39,460 nt of DNA. Source: Chloroflexota bacterium (GTDB lineage: Bacteria; Chloroflexota; Anaerolineae; Promineifilales; Promineifilaceae). This document shows, piece by piece, positions 8,924-16,885 of this stretch. Positions within the stretch are counted from its first letter, which is position 1. Every line of letters begins with the position of its first letter. Under the pieces are notes generated by a model, which was not told the origin of the DNA, made no database searches, and saw only the letters and a program-made list of their open reading frames with translations. The stretch is from contig JAKEFB010000239.1 of NCBI GenBank assembly GCA_022616275.1, positions 1 to 39,460 of the forward strand, read 5' to 3'. Both the position numbers and the translations under genes were made by a program.

Positions 8924-10192
8924 ATGGCAGACGTAAAGCAAATACTGGTCGTGGATGACCACTTTGAGATGTTGGAATTCCTGCGTTCAATGTTGGAGAT
9001 GTCGAACCAGGAATACCAGGTATTGGGCGTTCCTTCGGCCGAGGAGGGGTTGTTAGAATTGCGCCGGACGCCGTTTGACCTGTTGATTACCGACGTGCGC
9101 CTGCCGGGCATGAGTGGTTTTGACCTGGCCCGTAAAGTGCAAAAAATCCGGCCGCAAATGCCCATCATTATGATCACTGGCTACTCTTCGGAACAGGGCA
9201 AGCAGGAAGCGAACGAGCTGGGCGTATTTCGCTACTTTAAGAAACCGCTAGACACCGATGGCCTGTTGGCTGCAGTGCATCTGTCACTCTATGGTGACGA
9301 AGTCGTCGAAACCCAGGCCACGCCGGAAGCTGTCCAGGCCGACATTTCACCGGAGGTGCGCAAGCGGCTGGAGATGTTGCGCTCGGATACAGGAGCCAGG
9401 CAGGCGATCCTGGCTTCGGCTGCCGGCCAATTGCTCTGTGTCACCGGCAGCGGCAGCCAGGGGGTGGACATGGCCCAACTGGCAGCCACAATTGCCGGCA
9501 ACGTGGAAAGCAGCTTCCGCGTGGCCGAACAACTGGGCAGCGCCGATCCGTTCACTATCCAGTACCAGGCCGGAGAGCAGTATGATTTGTACAGCGCTAA
9601 CGTCGGCCGGAATTATTTTGTCGCTATTTTCTTTGACGCCCTGGCCCGGCGCGGCCGGATCGGCACCATCTGGGTCTTTGCCCAGCGGGCAATTGGTGAC
9701 CTGCAGGGGCTGTTAGCTGGGACAGGCCAGGCGGCACCGGCCGAGACCAAAGCCGAGCCGGCCCGCCGCAAGGCCGAGCCTGCGCCTGAACCAACCCGGA
9801 AAGTGGAGCCAGCTCGCAGCAAGGCCGAGCTGACCCCGCCGAAGCAAGAGGAGCCTGCCCCACCCCCCAGAAGAGCCGAGCCTGCCCGGACCAAAGTCGA
9901 GCCTGCGCCGGAGCCGCCCCGGAAAGTGGGATCGGTGGCTGTCGTGCCCGAACCGGCAGAAGAGTCAAAGCCCATCTCCCTAGAAGAGGCCCAAAAGTTA
10001 TTCGGCATTGACCTCTCGCATCTGGGCCCTCAGGAAGCGGCCGAAGTAGACTTGGATTCCTTCTGGGATAGCGCTTTGGCCGAAGAGGATCAAGCGTTAT
10101 CTTCTTCAGGCATGTCCCTGGAGGAGGCTCGCAATAAGGGGCTGATTCCGACCGAATTCGACCAGGACGAAGTGGATAAAGTAACTGAGTAA
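8924..10192 (+). CDS. Receiver-Roadblock/LC7 fusion with Pro/Ala/Lys linker
   Basis: A 422-residue cytosolic signalling protein. Residues 5-125 are a CheY-like receiver with the acidic pair D11-D12, phospho-acceptor D57 (LLITDVRLPG), Thr in MITGYS and Lys in YFKKPL. Residues about 146-265 look like a Roadblock/LC7 domain (DTGARQAILASAAGQLLCVTG; later YSANVGRNYFVAIFF and WVFAQRAIGDLQGLL), a fold that often regulates small GTPases such as MglA. About 266-340 is a degenerate repeat of Lys/Arg-Ala-Glu-Pro units (KAEPAR, KVEPAP), then an acidic tail (about 345-422) starting ISLEEAQKLFGID. No DNA-binding domain is present, so the output is probably protein-protein contact. The ATG follows AGAGG at a suitable distance. 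No partner histidine kinase is adjacent. Confidence 0.85.
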   Translation: MADVKQILVVDDHFEMLEFLRSMLEMSNQEYQVLGVPSAEEGLLELRRTPFDLLITDVRLPGMSGFDLARKVQKIRPQMPIIMITGYSSEQGKQEANELGVFRYFKKPLDTDGLLAAVHLSLYGDEVVETQATPEAVQADISPEVRKRLEMLRSDTGARQAILASAAGQLLCVTGSGSQGVDMAQLAATIAGNVESSFRVAEQLGSADPFTIQYQAGEQYDLYSANVGRNYFVAIFFDALARRGRIGTIWVFAQRAIGDLQGLLAGTGQAAPAETKAEPARRKAEPAPEPTRKVEPARSKAELTPPKQEEPAPPPRRAEPARTKVEPAPEPPRKVGSVAVVPEPAEESKPISLEEAQKLFGIDLSHLGPQEAAEVDLDSFWDSALAEEDQALSSSGMSLEEARNKGLIPTEFDQDEVDKVTE

Positions 10193-10200
10193 TTACCTAA

Positions 10201-11106
10201 TTACCTCTTCCTTCGTCGGGCGGGCCGTTTCTTCTCTTCCTGTTCCAAAAAGGCCACCATTTCGCCGGCCACGTCTACGCCAGTGGTTCTTTCGATGCCT
10301 TCCAGGCCAGGCGATGAGTTAACTTCCAATACCAGGGGGCCACGCGCGGATTGTAGAATGTCCACACCGGCCACACCCAAACCATGAACGCGAGCCGCCT
10401 GGATGGCCAGCTCGCTCGTGTGGGTGTCTGGGGCGGCCGGCGCGGCCGTACCGCCCCGATGCAGGTTAGAGCGGAACTCCCCGGCCACGGCCGTGCGCTG
10501 CATGGCAGCCACACAACGATTGCCGACGACGATCAGCCGCACGTCCTGTCCCCTGGCTTCTCGGATAAATTCCTGGACCAGCATCTGCTCTTTCAGCCGG
10601 TGCAGGGTTTTCCAGATGGACTCGACGATGTGCAGCTCGGCGACCAGGAAAACCCCCCGGCCCTGGGTGCCTCTAATCAGCTTGATGATAACGGGCAGGC
10701 CGCCGGCCGCTTCGATGGCCGGCAGGATGTCGGCCGGGTGGGCAACAACGGTTGTCTTGGGGATGGGTAGGCCCGCGCTATTCATCACTTGCAGGCTGTG
10801 CAACTTATCCCTCGACCAGGCAATAGCCTGGGAGGAAGCAGTGGTCAACACCCCCCTGGCCTCAAACTGGCGGACCACCGCCAGCCCATAAAACGTCACC
10901 GAGGCGCCGATACGAGGGATGATGGCCGTGACGTTTGGCAGGGCGGCCCGGGCGGCCGGGTTCATTCGCGCCCCTCTGTCGTTAAGAGACACAGCCACTT
11001 TCAAGGTGTTAATGACGCACACCTGGTGACCACGCTGCCGGACAGCCTGGGCCAGTCGCCGGGTGCTATACAGAGCAATGTTTCGGGATAAAATGCCAAT
11101 CTTCAT
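10201..11106 (-). CDS. rimK: RimK-type ATP-grasp alpha-L-glutamate ligase
   Basis: A 301-residue protein, the same length as E. coli RimK. The start at 11106 is chosen because it gives the family N-terminus MKIGILSRNIALYSTRRL; the open frame continues 55 codons upstream, but that part is Arg-rich, lacks family similarity, and would run into the opposite gene. The ATP-grasp core is recognisable: VIIKLIRGTQGRGVFL, LVQEFIREARGQDVRLIVVG, and the Mg-binding VLEVNSSPGLEGIE. RimK adds glutamates to the C-terminus of ribosomal protein S6; related enzymes (LysX, MptN, CofF) act on other carboxylates, and the exact acceptor cannot be read from the sequence. The C-terminus is a basic tail (KKRPARRRKR). 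It is divergent from the GT2 gene at 11187, with 80 bp between starts. No Shine-Dalgarno is evident. Confidence 0.82.
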   Translation of the reverse strand: MKIGILSRNIALYSTRRLAQAVRQRGHQVCVINTLKVAVSLNDRGARMNPAARAALPNVTAIIPRIGASVTFYGLAVVRQFEARGVLTTASSQAIAWSRDKLHSLQVMNSAGLPIPKTTVVAHPADILPAIEAAGGLPVIIKLIRGTQGRGVFLVAELHIVESIWKTLHRLKEQMLVQEFIREARGQDVRLIVVGNRCVAAMQRTAVAGEFRSNLHRGGTAAPAAPDTHTSELAIQAARVHGLGVAGVDILQSARGPLVLEVNSSPGLEGIERTTGVDVAGEMVAFLEQEEKKRPARRRKR

Positions 11107-11133
11107 GGGGCTGGGCGGCGCAACAACCGCCGT

Positions 11134-11162
11134 TTGCGAACGCGCTTTCCGGCCGTTACAAT
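11134..11162 (+). promoter_or_regulatory. Sigma-70 promoter for the glycosyltransferase block
   Basis: TTGCGA (11134-11139) and TACAAT (11157-11162) are separated by 17 bp. The expected transcription start, near 11169, lies just before the ribosome-binding site TAGGAG (11173-11178) and the ATG at 11187. It lies in the 80-bp divergent gap with rimK. Confidence 0.6.
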
Positions 11163-11186
11163 CTTGCCCTCGTAGGAGCACTTTCA

Positions 11187-11945
11187 ATGGACTCAGTAGA
11201 CACGTTTGTGATCGTACCCACCTACAACGAAGCCGACAACCTGGAGGAATTGTTAAAGCAGTTGCTGGCATTGCCGGCGCCGGTAGGCGTGATTATTGTA
11301 GACGACAACTCACCGGATGGCACCGGCCGGCTGGCCGATGCCTGGGCAGCCAGACATCCCGGCCTGGTGCAGGTGCTTCATCGCCCCGGTAAAATGGGAT
11401 TGGGCACGGCCTATATAGTCGGCTTCAAACACGGGCTGGCTCAACCTGGAGTGCGCCGCCTGCTGACGATGGATGCTGATTTCTCCCACAACCCCCGCTA
11501 CATTCCGGCTATGATCGCCCTCAGCCGGGAGAAGCACCTCGTCATTGGTTCCCGTTACGCGGCCGGGGGCGGGTCGCGCAACTGCACCTGGAAGCGTATC
11601 TTGCTTAGCCGGATAGCCAACCTGATAGCCCGCACCTTGTTAGGGCTGAGGACTAGAGACACCACGGCCGGCTTTCGCCTTTACCGGCGCGAAGTTCTGG
11701 AGTCTATTCCTCTGGACGAGATCTTTTCCAGCGGCTATTCGTTTCTGGTTGAGCTGTTGTTCATGTGCCAACGTAGGGGCTGGCAGATTGGCGAAGTGCC
11801 AATTATTTTTGAAGACCGTCGCAAAGGTAAGACTAAGATTTCCCGCCAGGAGGTTTTTAAAGCTCAGTACACTGTGCTACGCTTGTTTCTCCGCCGCCTC
11901 CGAGGCGGTGAACCCAAGCGGCCGCCTGTGCCGGTGGCCCACTAA
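11187..11945 (+). CDS. Polyprenyl-phosphate mannose (hexose) synthase, GT2
   Basis: A 252-residue soluble GT2 enzyme of the dolichol-phosphate mannose synthase (DPM1/Ppm1) type. It transfers a hexose, probably mannose from GDP-mannose, to a polyprenyl phosphate at the cytosolic face. Motifs: IVPTYNEADNLEEL at the N-terminus, nucleotide-binding VDDNSPDGT, catalytic DXD in MDADFSHNP, VIGSRYAAGG, and TTAGFRLYRREVLE in the acceptor region. It lacks C-terminal membrane helices, as in the minimal type of DPM1. The product would be the donor for the GT-C membrane transferases encoded downstream. The ATG follows TAGGAG by 8 nt. An 18-bp palindrome (family C) follows 27 bp after its stop. Confidence 0.88.
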   Translation: MDSVDTFVIVPTYNEADNLEELLKQLLALPAPVGVIIVDDNSPDGTGRLADAWAARHPGLVQVLHRPGKMGLGTAYIVGFKHGLAQPGVRRLLTMDADFSHNPRYIPAMIALSREKHLVIGSRYAAGGGSRNCTWKRILLSRIANLIARTLLGLRTRDTTAGFRLYRREVLESIPLDEIFSSGYSFLVELLFMCQRRGWQIGEVPIIFEDRRKGKTKISRQEVFKAQYTVLRLFLRRLRGGEPKRPPVPVAH

Positions 11946-11954
11946 AGCACAATA

Positions 11955-11990
11955 TGTCGTGGGCAATGTACGGGCACGATATATCGTGCC
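11955..11990. repeat. Dispersed palindromic repeat family C
   Basis: This gap holds a degenerate copy (11955-11966, ATGTCGTGGGCA) and a perfect 18-bp palindrome, GGCACGATATATCGTGCC, at 11973-11990. It belongs to the GGCACGA...TCGTGCC family found at 18381-18403, 23229-23263, 23602-23624, 24935-24952 and 39427-39460. Confidence 0.75.
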
Positions 11991-12002
11991 TGTATTACAT
12001 TT

Positions 12003-12932
12003 ATGTCAATGATTCGCGTCAATTGTAATTTGTGCGGCCGGGACGATTGGCGGCTGCGTTTTCCGGCAACGGTCAAAACGGCGATCCGGCCCGATGTAGC
12101 GGCCTTTCGCTGTACCTGCGCCGGGTATGGCAGCCATTTGCAGATCGTCCAGTGCCGCCACTGTGGCTACGTCTATAGCAACCCCCGTTGGCTGCCCGAG
12201 GCGCTGTTGGATGCCTACATCGCCGTCGAAGACGACACCTATCTGGTCGAGCGGGCCGGCCGGGAACTGACCTTTCGCCGCCACTTAAAGGCGTTGGAGC
12301 GAGCCACGGGACTCACCGGCGGCCGGCTGCTGGACGTAGGCGCGTACATTGGCGTCTTTGTTGAGGTTGCCCGCAAAGCTGGCTGGGACGCCTGCGGCGT
12401 CGAGCCTTCGCGCTGGGCGGCGACCGTAGCCCACCAACAGGGTTTGCCTGTCATCGAGGGTACCCTGGATGCGCCGCAACTTGACGGACAACAGTTCGAC
12501 GCTATCACCCTATGGGACGTCATTGAGCACGTAGACGACCCCTCGGGTGAGCTGGCTAAAGTTTATCGCTTGCTCCGGCCAGGCGGCGTCATTGCCGTCC
12601 ATACCATGGACATAGACAGTTTGGCCGCCCGGTTAATGGGGCGGCGTTGGCCCTGGTTGATGGATATGCACATTCACTATTTCAGCCGCCGGACGCTGGT
12701 ACAAATGCTGGAGAAGAACGGCTTTGAGGTCATCTGGGCCGGCGCCCAGGGACGTTACCTGAGTCTGGGATATCTATCCACACGTGTGGCTGGTTTCAGC
12801 CGGCCGTTGGGCCGGCTGTTGGGCGGGATAGTCAAACGGCTGGGGCTGGCCGAAACGGCCGTCCCGATCAACTTTGGCGACTTAATCACCGCTTATGCTC
12901 GCCGGCCGGAAGAAGGCCATGATAAAGGGTAA
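12003..12932 (+). CDS. Class I SAM-dependent methyltransferase with N-terminal zinc-ribbon-like segment
   Basis: A 309-residue enzyme. Residues 7-60 carry two Cys pairs, VNCNLCGRDD and VQCRHCGYVY, typical of a zinc ribbon in methyltransferases of sugar and surface-glycan clusters. The Rossmann-fold methyltransferase domain follows: motif I LLDVGAYIGVF (the usual GCG is GAY here), acidic CGVEPS, LWDVIEHVDDP, and LLRPGGVIAVHTMD. The C-terminal MHIHYFSRRTLVQMLEKNGFEV is typical of methyltransferase type 12 proteins near glycosyltransferases. The acceptor, probably a sugar or lipid-linked glycan, cannot be told from sequence. Its end overlaps the following GT2 gene by 14 bp. An alternative ATG is two codons downstream. 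Confidence 0.82.
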   Translation: MSMIRVNCNLCGRDDWRLRFPATVKTAIRPDVAAFRCTCAGYGSHLQIVQCRHCGYVYSNPRWLPEALLDAYIAVEDDTYLVERAGRELTFRRHLKALERATGLTGGRLLDVGAYIGVFVEVARKAGWDACGVEPSRWAATVAHQQGLPVIEGTLDAPQLDGQQFDAITLWDVIEHVDDPSGELAKVYRLLRPGGVIAVHTMDIDSLAARLMGRRWPWLMDMHIHYFSRRTLVQMLEKNGFEVIWAGAQGRYLSLGYLSTRVAGFSRPLGRLLGGIVKRLGLAETAVPINFGDLITAYARRPEEGHDKG

Positions 12933-13689
12933 GAAGGTCGTCATCGTCATGCCGGCCTACAACGCCGGGAAGACGTTGCGGCGTACCTACGAAGAGATTC
13001 CACACGACGTGGTGGACGAAGTAGTGCTGGTGGACGATGGCAGTCGCGACCACACTGTGGCCGTCTCCCAGGAATTGGGTATTACTACCGTCATCCACTC
13101 GCAGAACCGGGGCTACGGGGGCAACCAGAAAACGTGTTATAAGACGGCCTTTTCCCTGGGAGCCGACATCGTCATTATGCTTCACCCTGATTACCAGTAT
13201 ACGCCCCGCCTGATCACGGCCATGGCTTCGCTGCTGGCCGAAGGGTTGTTTGATTGCGTGCTGGGCTCGCGCATCCTGGGCGTTGGGGCGCGAAAAGGGG
13301 GAATGCCGCTATACAAGTATATTTCCAACCGTATCCTCACCGCTCTACAGAATCTGATCATCGGCTATAAATTGTCCGAGTACCACACCGGTTACCGGGG
13401 CTTTACGGCCGAAGTGCTGCAGGCATTGCCTCTGGAAGACAACTCCGACAATTTTGTCTTTGACAACCAGGTGCTCAGCCAGATTATTTACGGCGGCTAC
13501 CGCATTGGCGAAATCACCTGCCCGACCTTATACATGGACGACGCCTCGTCCATTAACTTCAGAAGCTCGGTCGTCTACGGCCTGGGGGTGTTGAAGACGG
13601 CCGCGCTCTTTCGCCTGCACCGTTGGAAATTGCTCCGGTCGCCGCTGTTTGCCGGCGTAAAGCCCCGGCCGTGCCAGGAGGAAGCCTGA
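12919..13689 (+). CDS. GT2 glycosyltransferase, undecaprenyl/dolichyl-phosphate sugar synthase-like
   Basis: A 256-residue GT2 protein. Motifs: VVIVMPAYNAGKTLRRTYEE, nucleotide-binding LVDDGSRDHT, NRGYGGNQKTCY, the metal-site region MLHPDYQY (a variant of DXD), LGSRILG, and YHTGYRGFTAEVL. This sub-family is common next to membrane glycosyltransferases and is thought to charge polyprenyl phosphate with a sugar. The ATG at 12919 is chosen since it begins MIKGKKVVIVMPAYN and has GGAAGAAGG upstream; a GTG/TTG-type extension to 12895 adds only residues read from the methyltransferase's 3' end in another frame. No membrane helix is seen. The next gene starts 2 bp after its stop, so the two are in one operon. 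Confidence 0.85.
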   Translation: MIKGKKVVIVMPAYNAGKTLRRTYEEIPHDVVDEVVLVDDGSRDHTVAVSQELGITTVIHSQNRGYGGNQKTCYKTAFSLGADIVIMLHPDYQYTPRLITAMASLLAEGLFDCVLGSRILGVGARKGGMPLYKYISNRILTALQNLIIGYKLSEYHTGYRGFTAEVLQALPLEDNSDNFVFDNQVLSQIIYGGYRIGEITCPTLYMDDASSINFRSSVVYGLGVLKTAALFRLHRWKLLRSPLFAGVKPRPCQEEA

Positions 13690-13690
13690 C

Positions 13691-15202
13691 GTGGCAACGT
13701 CGGCGGACGTATTGCCGCAGAGACACCGTTCCTTCTGGCAGCGGCTGACGTTCGACCGGCTCGTGACGGCCATTGTCTTCATTGCTCTGTTTACGATGGC
13801 CGTGCGCGTTTTGGCCGACACCGACATCTGGTGGCATTTGCAGTCCGGCCGCTGGATGGTTGAGCACCAGGCTGTTCCCCGGCACGACCCTTTTTCGCAC
13901 ACCCGCTTCGGACAACGTTGGATAGACCACGGCTGGCTGGCCCAACTGCTCCTCTGGTTGTTGTTCGACGCCTTTAGCTACGCCGGGCCGGCGCTCTTCG
14001 TGTCCCTGATGGTCACCCTGGCCTTTTATTTTGTCTGGCTACAATGCCGGGACGGTGACCGTTGGCTGCGAGCCTTTACCCTGATCCTGGCGGCCGTGAC
14101 CTCGGCCGGCATCTGGGCCGCCCGGCCGCAAATTGTCAGCTTTACCCTGGCCTCCGTGGCGGCCTATTTGTTGTACCGCTATAAACAAGAAGACCAACGG
14201 GCCATCTGGGGATTGCCCCTGGTTGTCCTCCTCTGGGTCAACGTCCACGGTGGCTTTGCCATTGCCTTTATTCTCATGGTCGCCTACCTTTTCGGCGAAG
14301 TGGGCAACCAGCTCCTCGGGCTGGAGGATGGTATTGGCTGGCGGCGCATCGGCCGGCTGGCCCTGGCCATAATCGTTTGCCTGCTGGTCGTGCCCCTCAA
14401 CCCCAACGGCGTCCGCATGTGGGCTTACCCATTCCAGACGGCCGGCATCGGCGTCCTCCAGGATTTCATTGCCGAGTGGCGCTCGCCAAACTTCCACGAG
14501 CTTTATTTCCAGCCTTTCATCTGGCTGTTGCTGGCAGCGCTGGCGGCGCTGGGGCTGTCCGGCCGGCAGGCTGACTTCACCGACCTGACGCTGGTGGCTC
14601 TGTTTACCTACCTGACACTGCTGGCGGCGCGAAACATCGCCCTGTTTGCTCTGGTCACGGCCCCGGTAGTCGTCCGCTACGGGACGCTGGCCCTGACCGG
14701 CTGGCGAGAGCGGGTGTTTCGGGCTCAACCTCCCGGAGGTTCCCAACCTCTGGGAGGTTATCTGGCCCTGAACTGGCTGCTGCTGGCCCTCGTCCTCCTG
14801 GCCGCCCTGGTGCGCATCAGTCAGCCCATCAGCGCCGCTGCCAACGAGGCGGCCCAGGCCGAATCGTTGCCGGTGGCGGCCGTGGCCTATTTGCGGCAGG
14901 TCAACCCACCCGGCCCGCTGTTTAATAGTTACAACTGGGGCGGGTATGTGATCTGGGCGCTACCTCAATACCCGGTCTACGTGGACGGCCGGACCGACCT
15001 CTATGGCGACGACTTCTTGCGCGACGATTACCTGGCCGTCATTTTAGGCCAGGACGGCTGGCAGGAGACGCTGGACGAATACGGCGTCAACCTGCTGCTG
15101 ATTGAGCCGGAAACTCCCCTGGCCCGGTTGGCGGCCGGGGAGCCAGGCTGGCGGCCGGTCTACGAGGATGAAATGGCGGTGGTCATTGTCCGGGTTGAAT
15201 GA
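13691..15202 (+). CDS. Multi-spanning membrane protein, WWHL family (paralog 1), GT-C-like
   Basis: A 503-residue membrane protein of unknown function. It has a first helix at about 24-42, then DTDIWWHLQSGRW (43-55) with RHDPFSHTRFGQRWIDHGWL in the first outside loop, about nine more hydrophobic segments, and a soluble C-terminal part from about 385 with NSYNWGGYVIWALP and VYVDGRTDLYGDDF. The Asp in the first loop and the overall topology resemble GT-C polyprenyl-phosphate sugar transferases, but no named family is recognised. It is a paralog of the protein at 16886-18358, sharing both signature regions. GTG start at 13691, preceded by AGGAGGAAG. A family D repeat is inserted in-frame at 14725-14759 (peptide QPPGGSQPLGGY). 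The 3' end overlaps the next gene. Confidence 0.8.
   Translation: MATSADVLPQRHRSFWQRLTFDRLVTAIVFIALFTMAVRVLADTDIWWHLQSGRWMVEHQAVPRHDPFSHTRFGQRWIDHGWLAQLLLWLLFDAFSYAGPALFVSLMVTLAFYFVWLQCRDGDRWLRAFTLILAAVTSAGIWAARPQIVSFTLASVAAYLLYRYKQEDQRAIWGLPLVVLLWVNVHGGFAIAFILMVAYLFGEVGNQLLGLEDGIGWRRIGRLALAIIVCLLVVPLNPNGVRMWAYPFQTAGIGVLQDFIAEWRSPNFHELYFQPFIWLLLAALAALGLSGRQADFTDLTLVALFTYLTLLAARNIALFALVTAPVVVRYGTLALTGWRERVFRAQPPGGSQPLGGYLALNWLLLALVLLAALVRISQPISAAANEAAQAESLPVAAVAYLRQVNPPGPLFNSYNWGGYVIWALPQYPVYVDGRTDLYGDDFLRDDYLAVILGQDGWQETLDEYGVNLLLIEPETPLARLAAGEPGWRPVYEDEMAVVIVRVE
14725..14759. repeat. Repeat family D inside a coding region
   Basis: Two tandem near-palindromic units of the AACCTCCCGGAGGTT type, separated by CCC. 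They encode the peptide QPPGGSQPLGG within a hydrophilic loop of the membrane protein. Related copies: 15209-15236, 25009-25041 and 35114-35146. Confidence 0.75.
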
Positions 15203-16832
15203 CCGTTCCAACCTCCTGAAGGTTGACCTCCGGGAGATTCGCCGCGACGTGCTACTGGTGGTCCTGGTTGGCTTACTGGTCCAGGGCTTTTGGGCTTTGC
15301 GCCTGGAGCAGCCGACGTACATGGACGCCTACTACTACGCCACCAACGGCCAGCGCCTGGCCGCCGGGGCCGGCTTTACGGAGATGATCATCTGGCAATT
15401 CCTGGATGAACCGGCCGGCCTGCCCACTCCCAGCCACACCTACTGGATGCCGCTGCCTTCGTTGCTGGCCGCGGCCGGTTATGCCCTGGGGGGGGGCTTT
15501 CGCGCGGCCCAACTGCCTTTCTGGCTCCTGGCGGGGTTGTTGCCGGCGCTGGCCTACGCCATTAGCCGATTGTTGACCGGGGAGCGGTGGCAGGGCTGGG
15601 CAGCGGCGTTCTTTACCGTGGCGGCCGGCTTCTACGCCGCTTACCTGAGCCAACCAACGACGTTTGCCCCTTTTGCCTTGGCCGGGGGTGGGGGGCTACT
15701 GGCCGTGGGCCTGGCCCATCGCCGGGCGGCCGGCGGCGAACTCGGCGGTAAAACGTGGTGGTTATGGCTGGCGGCCGGCCTGGCGGCCGGCCTGGCTCAT
15801 CTGGCCCGCGCCGATGGGGTGTTGTTATTGCTCCTGGGGCTGGCGGTTCTGATTTTCGATTTTCGATTTTCGATTTTCGATTCCAATCTAAAATCCAAAA
15901 TCCAAAATCCAAAATTGGATTGGCTGGTTCCGCTGCTGGTTTTCCCGGCCGGTTATTTGCTGGTGATGAGCGGCTGGTTCGTTCGGTCCTGGTTGGTGAC
16001 CGGGCGGCCGTTGTCTGCCGTAGGCACTCAGACGCTCTTCCTGACGACCTATGACGATTTGTTTGCCTATGGCCGCTCCTTCGACCTGACCAGCTACCTG
16101 GCCTGGGGTTGGGGTAACATCCTGCGTTCTAAGGTAGCTGGCCTCTTGCTGGCCCTGCAAACAGTCGTGGCCATCCCTGGCCTGGTTTTCCTGGCCCCGT
16201 TTATCCTGGCCGGCTGGATTAGCCTATACCGCCGGCCAGCCACCCGACTGCTGCTCCAGCCAGTCACCTGGTACGCCGTGGCCCTTTTTGTGACGATGAG
16301 CCTGCTCTTTACCTTCCCTGGCGGGCGGGGTAGCCTGTTTCACTCCTCCGTTGCCGTGTGGCCCTGGACGGCCGCCCTGGCTCCGGTGGGAATTGGCCTT
16401 GCCGTGGACTGGATAGCTGCCCGGCTGCCACACTGGAAGCCGGCGCGGGCCAAGCGGCTCTTTTCCACCCTGTTCATCGGTGTGGCTTTCGTCCTCAGTC
16501 TGGCTGTTTCCAGGACCCGGCCCCTGCCTGGCGAAGATCCGGCCGTCTTTCGCCAGGTGGCCGCCGGGCTGCCACTGGCTGCTGTCGTCATGGTTGGTAA
16601 CGCCCCGGCCTTTTATTACCACACCGGCCTGGCTGCAATGAGTGTGCCTAACGAGCCGGTGGAAGTGCTGTTGGCGGCAGCCGCCCGCTACAGTGCCTCT
16701 TATCTGATCCTCAATCACAACCACCCGGCGCCCCTCCTGGGATTATACACCGGCGAAGTGAACCATCCCCAGGTGAGGTTGAAGGAGACGATAGGTGAAG
16801 TAAAGGTGTATGAGATGGGGATTGAAGATTAG
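15168..16832 (+). CDS. GT39/ArnT-like membrane glycosyltransferase with repeat-encoded insert
   Basis: About 554 residues with roughly ten membrane helices. The first helix (DVLLVVLVGLLVQGFWALR) is followed by YMDAYYYATNGQRLAAGAGF and SHTYWMPLPSLLAA, which resembles the first outside loop of GT39/PMT and ArnT enzymes, where an acidic residue is catalytic. These enzymes move a sugar from polyprenyl phosphate to a protein or lipid outside the cell. The start is uncertain: ATG 15168 (overlapping the previous gene by 35 bp) or TTG 15195; neither has a good ribosome-binding site. Residues about 228-250 (FDFRFSIFDSNLKSKIQNPK) come from a tandem heptamer repeat at 15851-15916, in the loop between two helices. 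The stop codon lies in a family A repeat. Confidence 0.75.
   Translation: MKWRWSLSGLNDRSNLLKVDLREIRRDVLLVVLVGLLVQGFWALRLEQPTYMDAYYYATNGQRLAAGAGFTEMIIWQFLDEPAGLPTPSHTYWMPLPSLLAAAGYALGGGFRAAQLPFWLLAGLLPALAYAISRLLTGERWQGWAAAFFTVAAGFYAAYLSQPTTFAPFALAGGGGLLAVGLAHRRAAGGELGGKTWWLWLAAGLAAGLAHLARADGVLLLLLGLAVLIFDFRFSIFDSNLKSKIQNPKLDWLVPLLVFPAGYLLVMSGWFVRSWLVTGRPLSAVGTQTLFLTTYDDLFAYGRSFDLTSYLAWGWGNILRSKVAGLLLALQTVVAIPGLVFLAPFILAGWISLYRRPATRLLLQPVTWYAVALFVTMSLLFTFPGGRGSLFHSSVAVWPWTAALAPVGIGLAVDWIAARLPHWKPARAKRLFSTLFIGVAFVLSLAVSRTRPLPGEDPAVFRQVAAGLPLAAVVMVGNAPAFYYHTGLAAMSVPNEPVEVLLAAAARYSASYLILNHNHPAPLLGLYTGEVNHPQVRLKETIGEVKVYEMGIED
15209..15236. repeat. Repeat family D at a gene junction
   Basis: A diverged copy (CAACCTCCTGAAGGTT then GACCTCCGGGAG) just after the stop of the preceding gene. 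It encodes about residues 14-23 of the GT39-like protein if its start is ATG 15168. Confidence 0.6.
15851..15916. repeat. In-frame heptamer tandem repeat forming an imperfect inverted repeat
   Basis: Four copies of GATTTTC (15851-15878), a short spacer, then three copies of ATCCAAA (15893-15913). The two halves are roughly complementary (GATTTTC against the complement of ATCCAAA), so the whole could fold as an imperfect hairpin. It is much richer in A and T than the surrounding gene. The reading frame stays open through it. Heptamer repeats of this kind are known from cyanobacterial and Chloroflexota genomes. Confidence 0.85.
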
Positions 16833-16874
16833 AGATGGGGGATGGGAGATTAATCTCTAATCTCCCATCTCCCA
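16826..16874. repeat. Repeat family A with a 17-bp hairpin
   Basis: Arms 16836-16852 and 16858-16874 pair over 17 positions with one G-T wobble around a 5-nt loop. The left side starts with GATTAGAGAT and contains the TAG stop (16830-16832) of the GT39-like gene. No T-tract follows. The hairpin ends 11 bp before the ATG of the next gene, which lacks a Shine-Dalgarno. Confidence 0.7.
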
Positions 16875-16885
16875 CTGTTACCGTT

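Noticed and set aside
11107-11271. N-terminal extension of RimK by 55 residues
   Set aside because: The extension is Arg/Cys-rich, not part of the family, and overlaps the start of the divergent GT2 gene; the ATG at 11106 gives a full-length RimK.
15851-15916. Possible CRISPR-like or recombination site from heptamer repeats
   Set aside because: Units are contiguous with no spacers and are read in-frame in a membrane protein.
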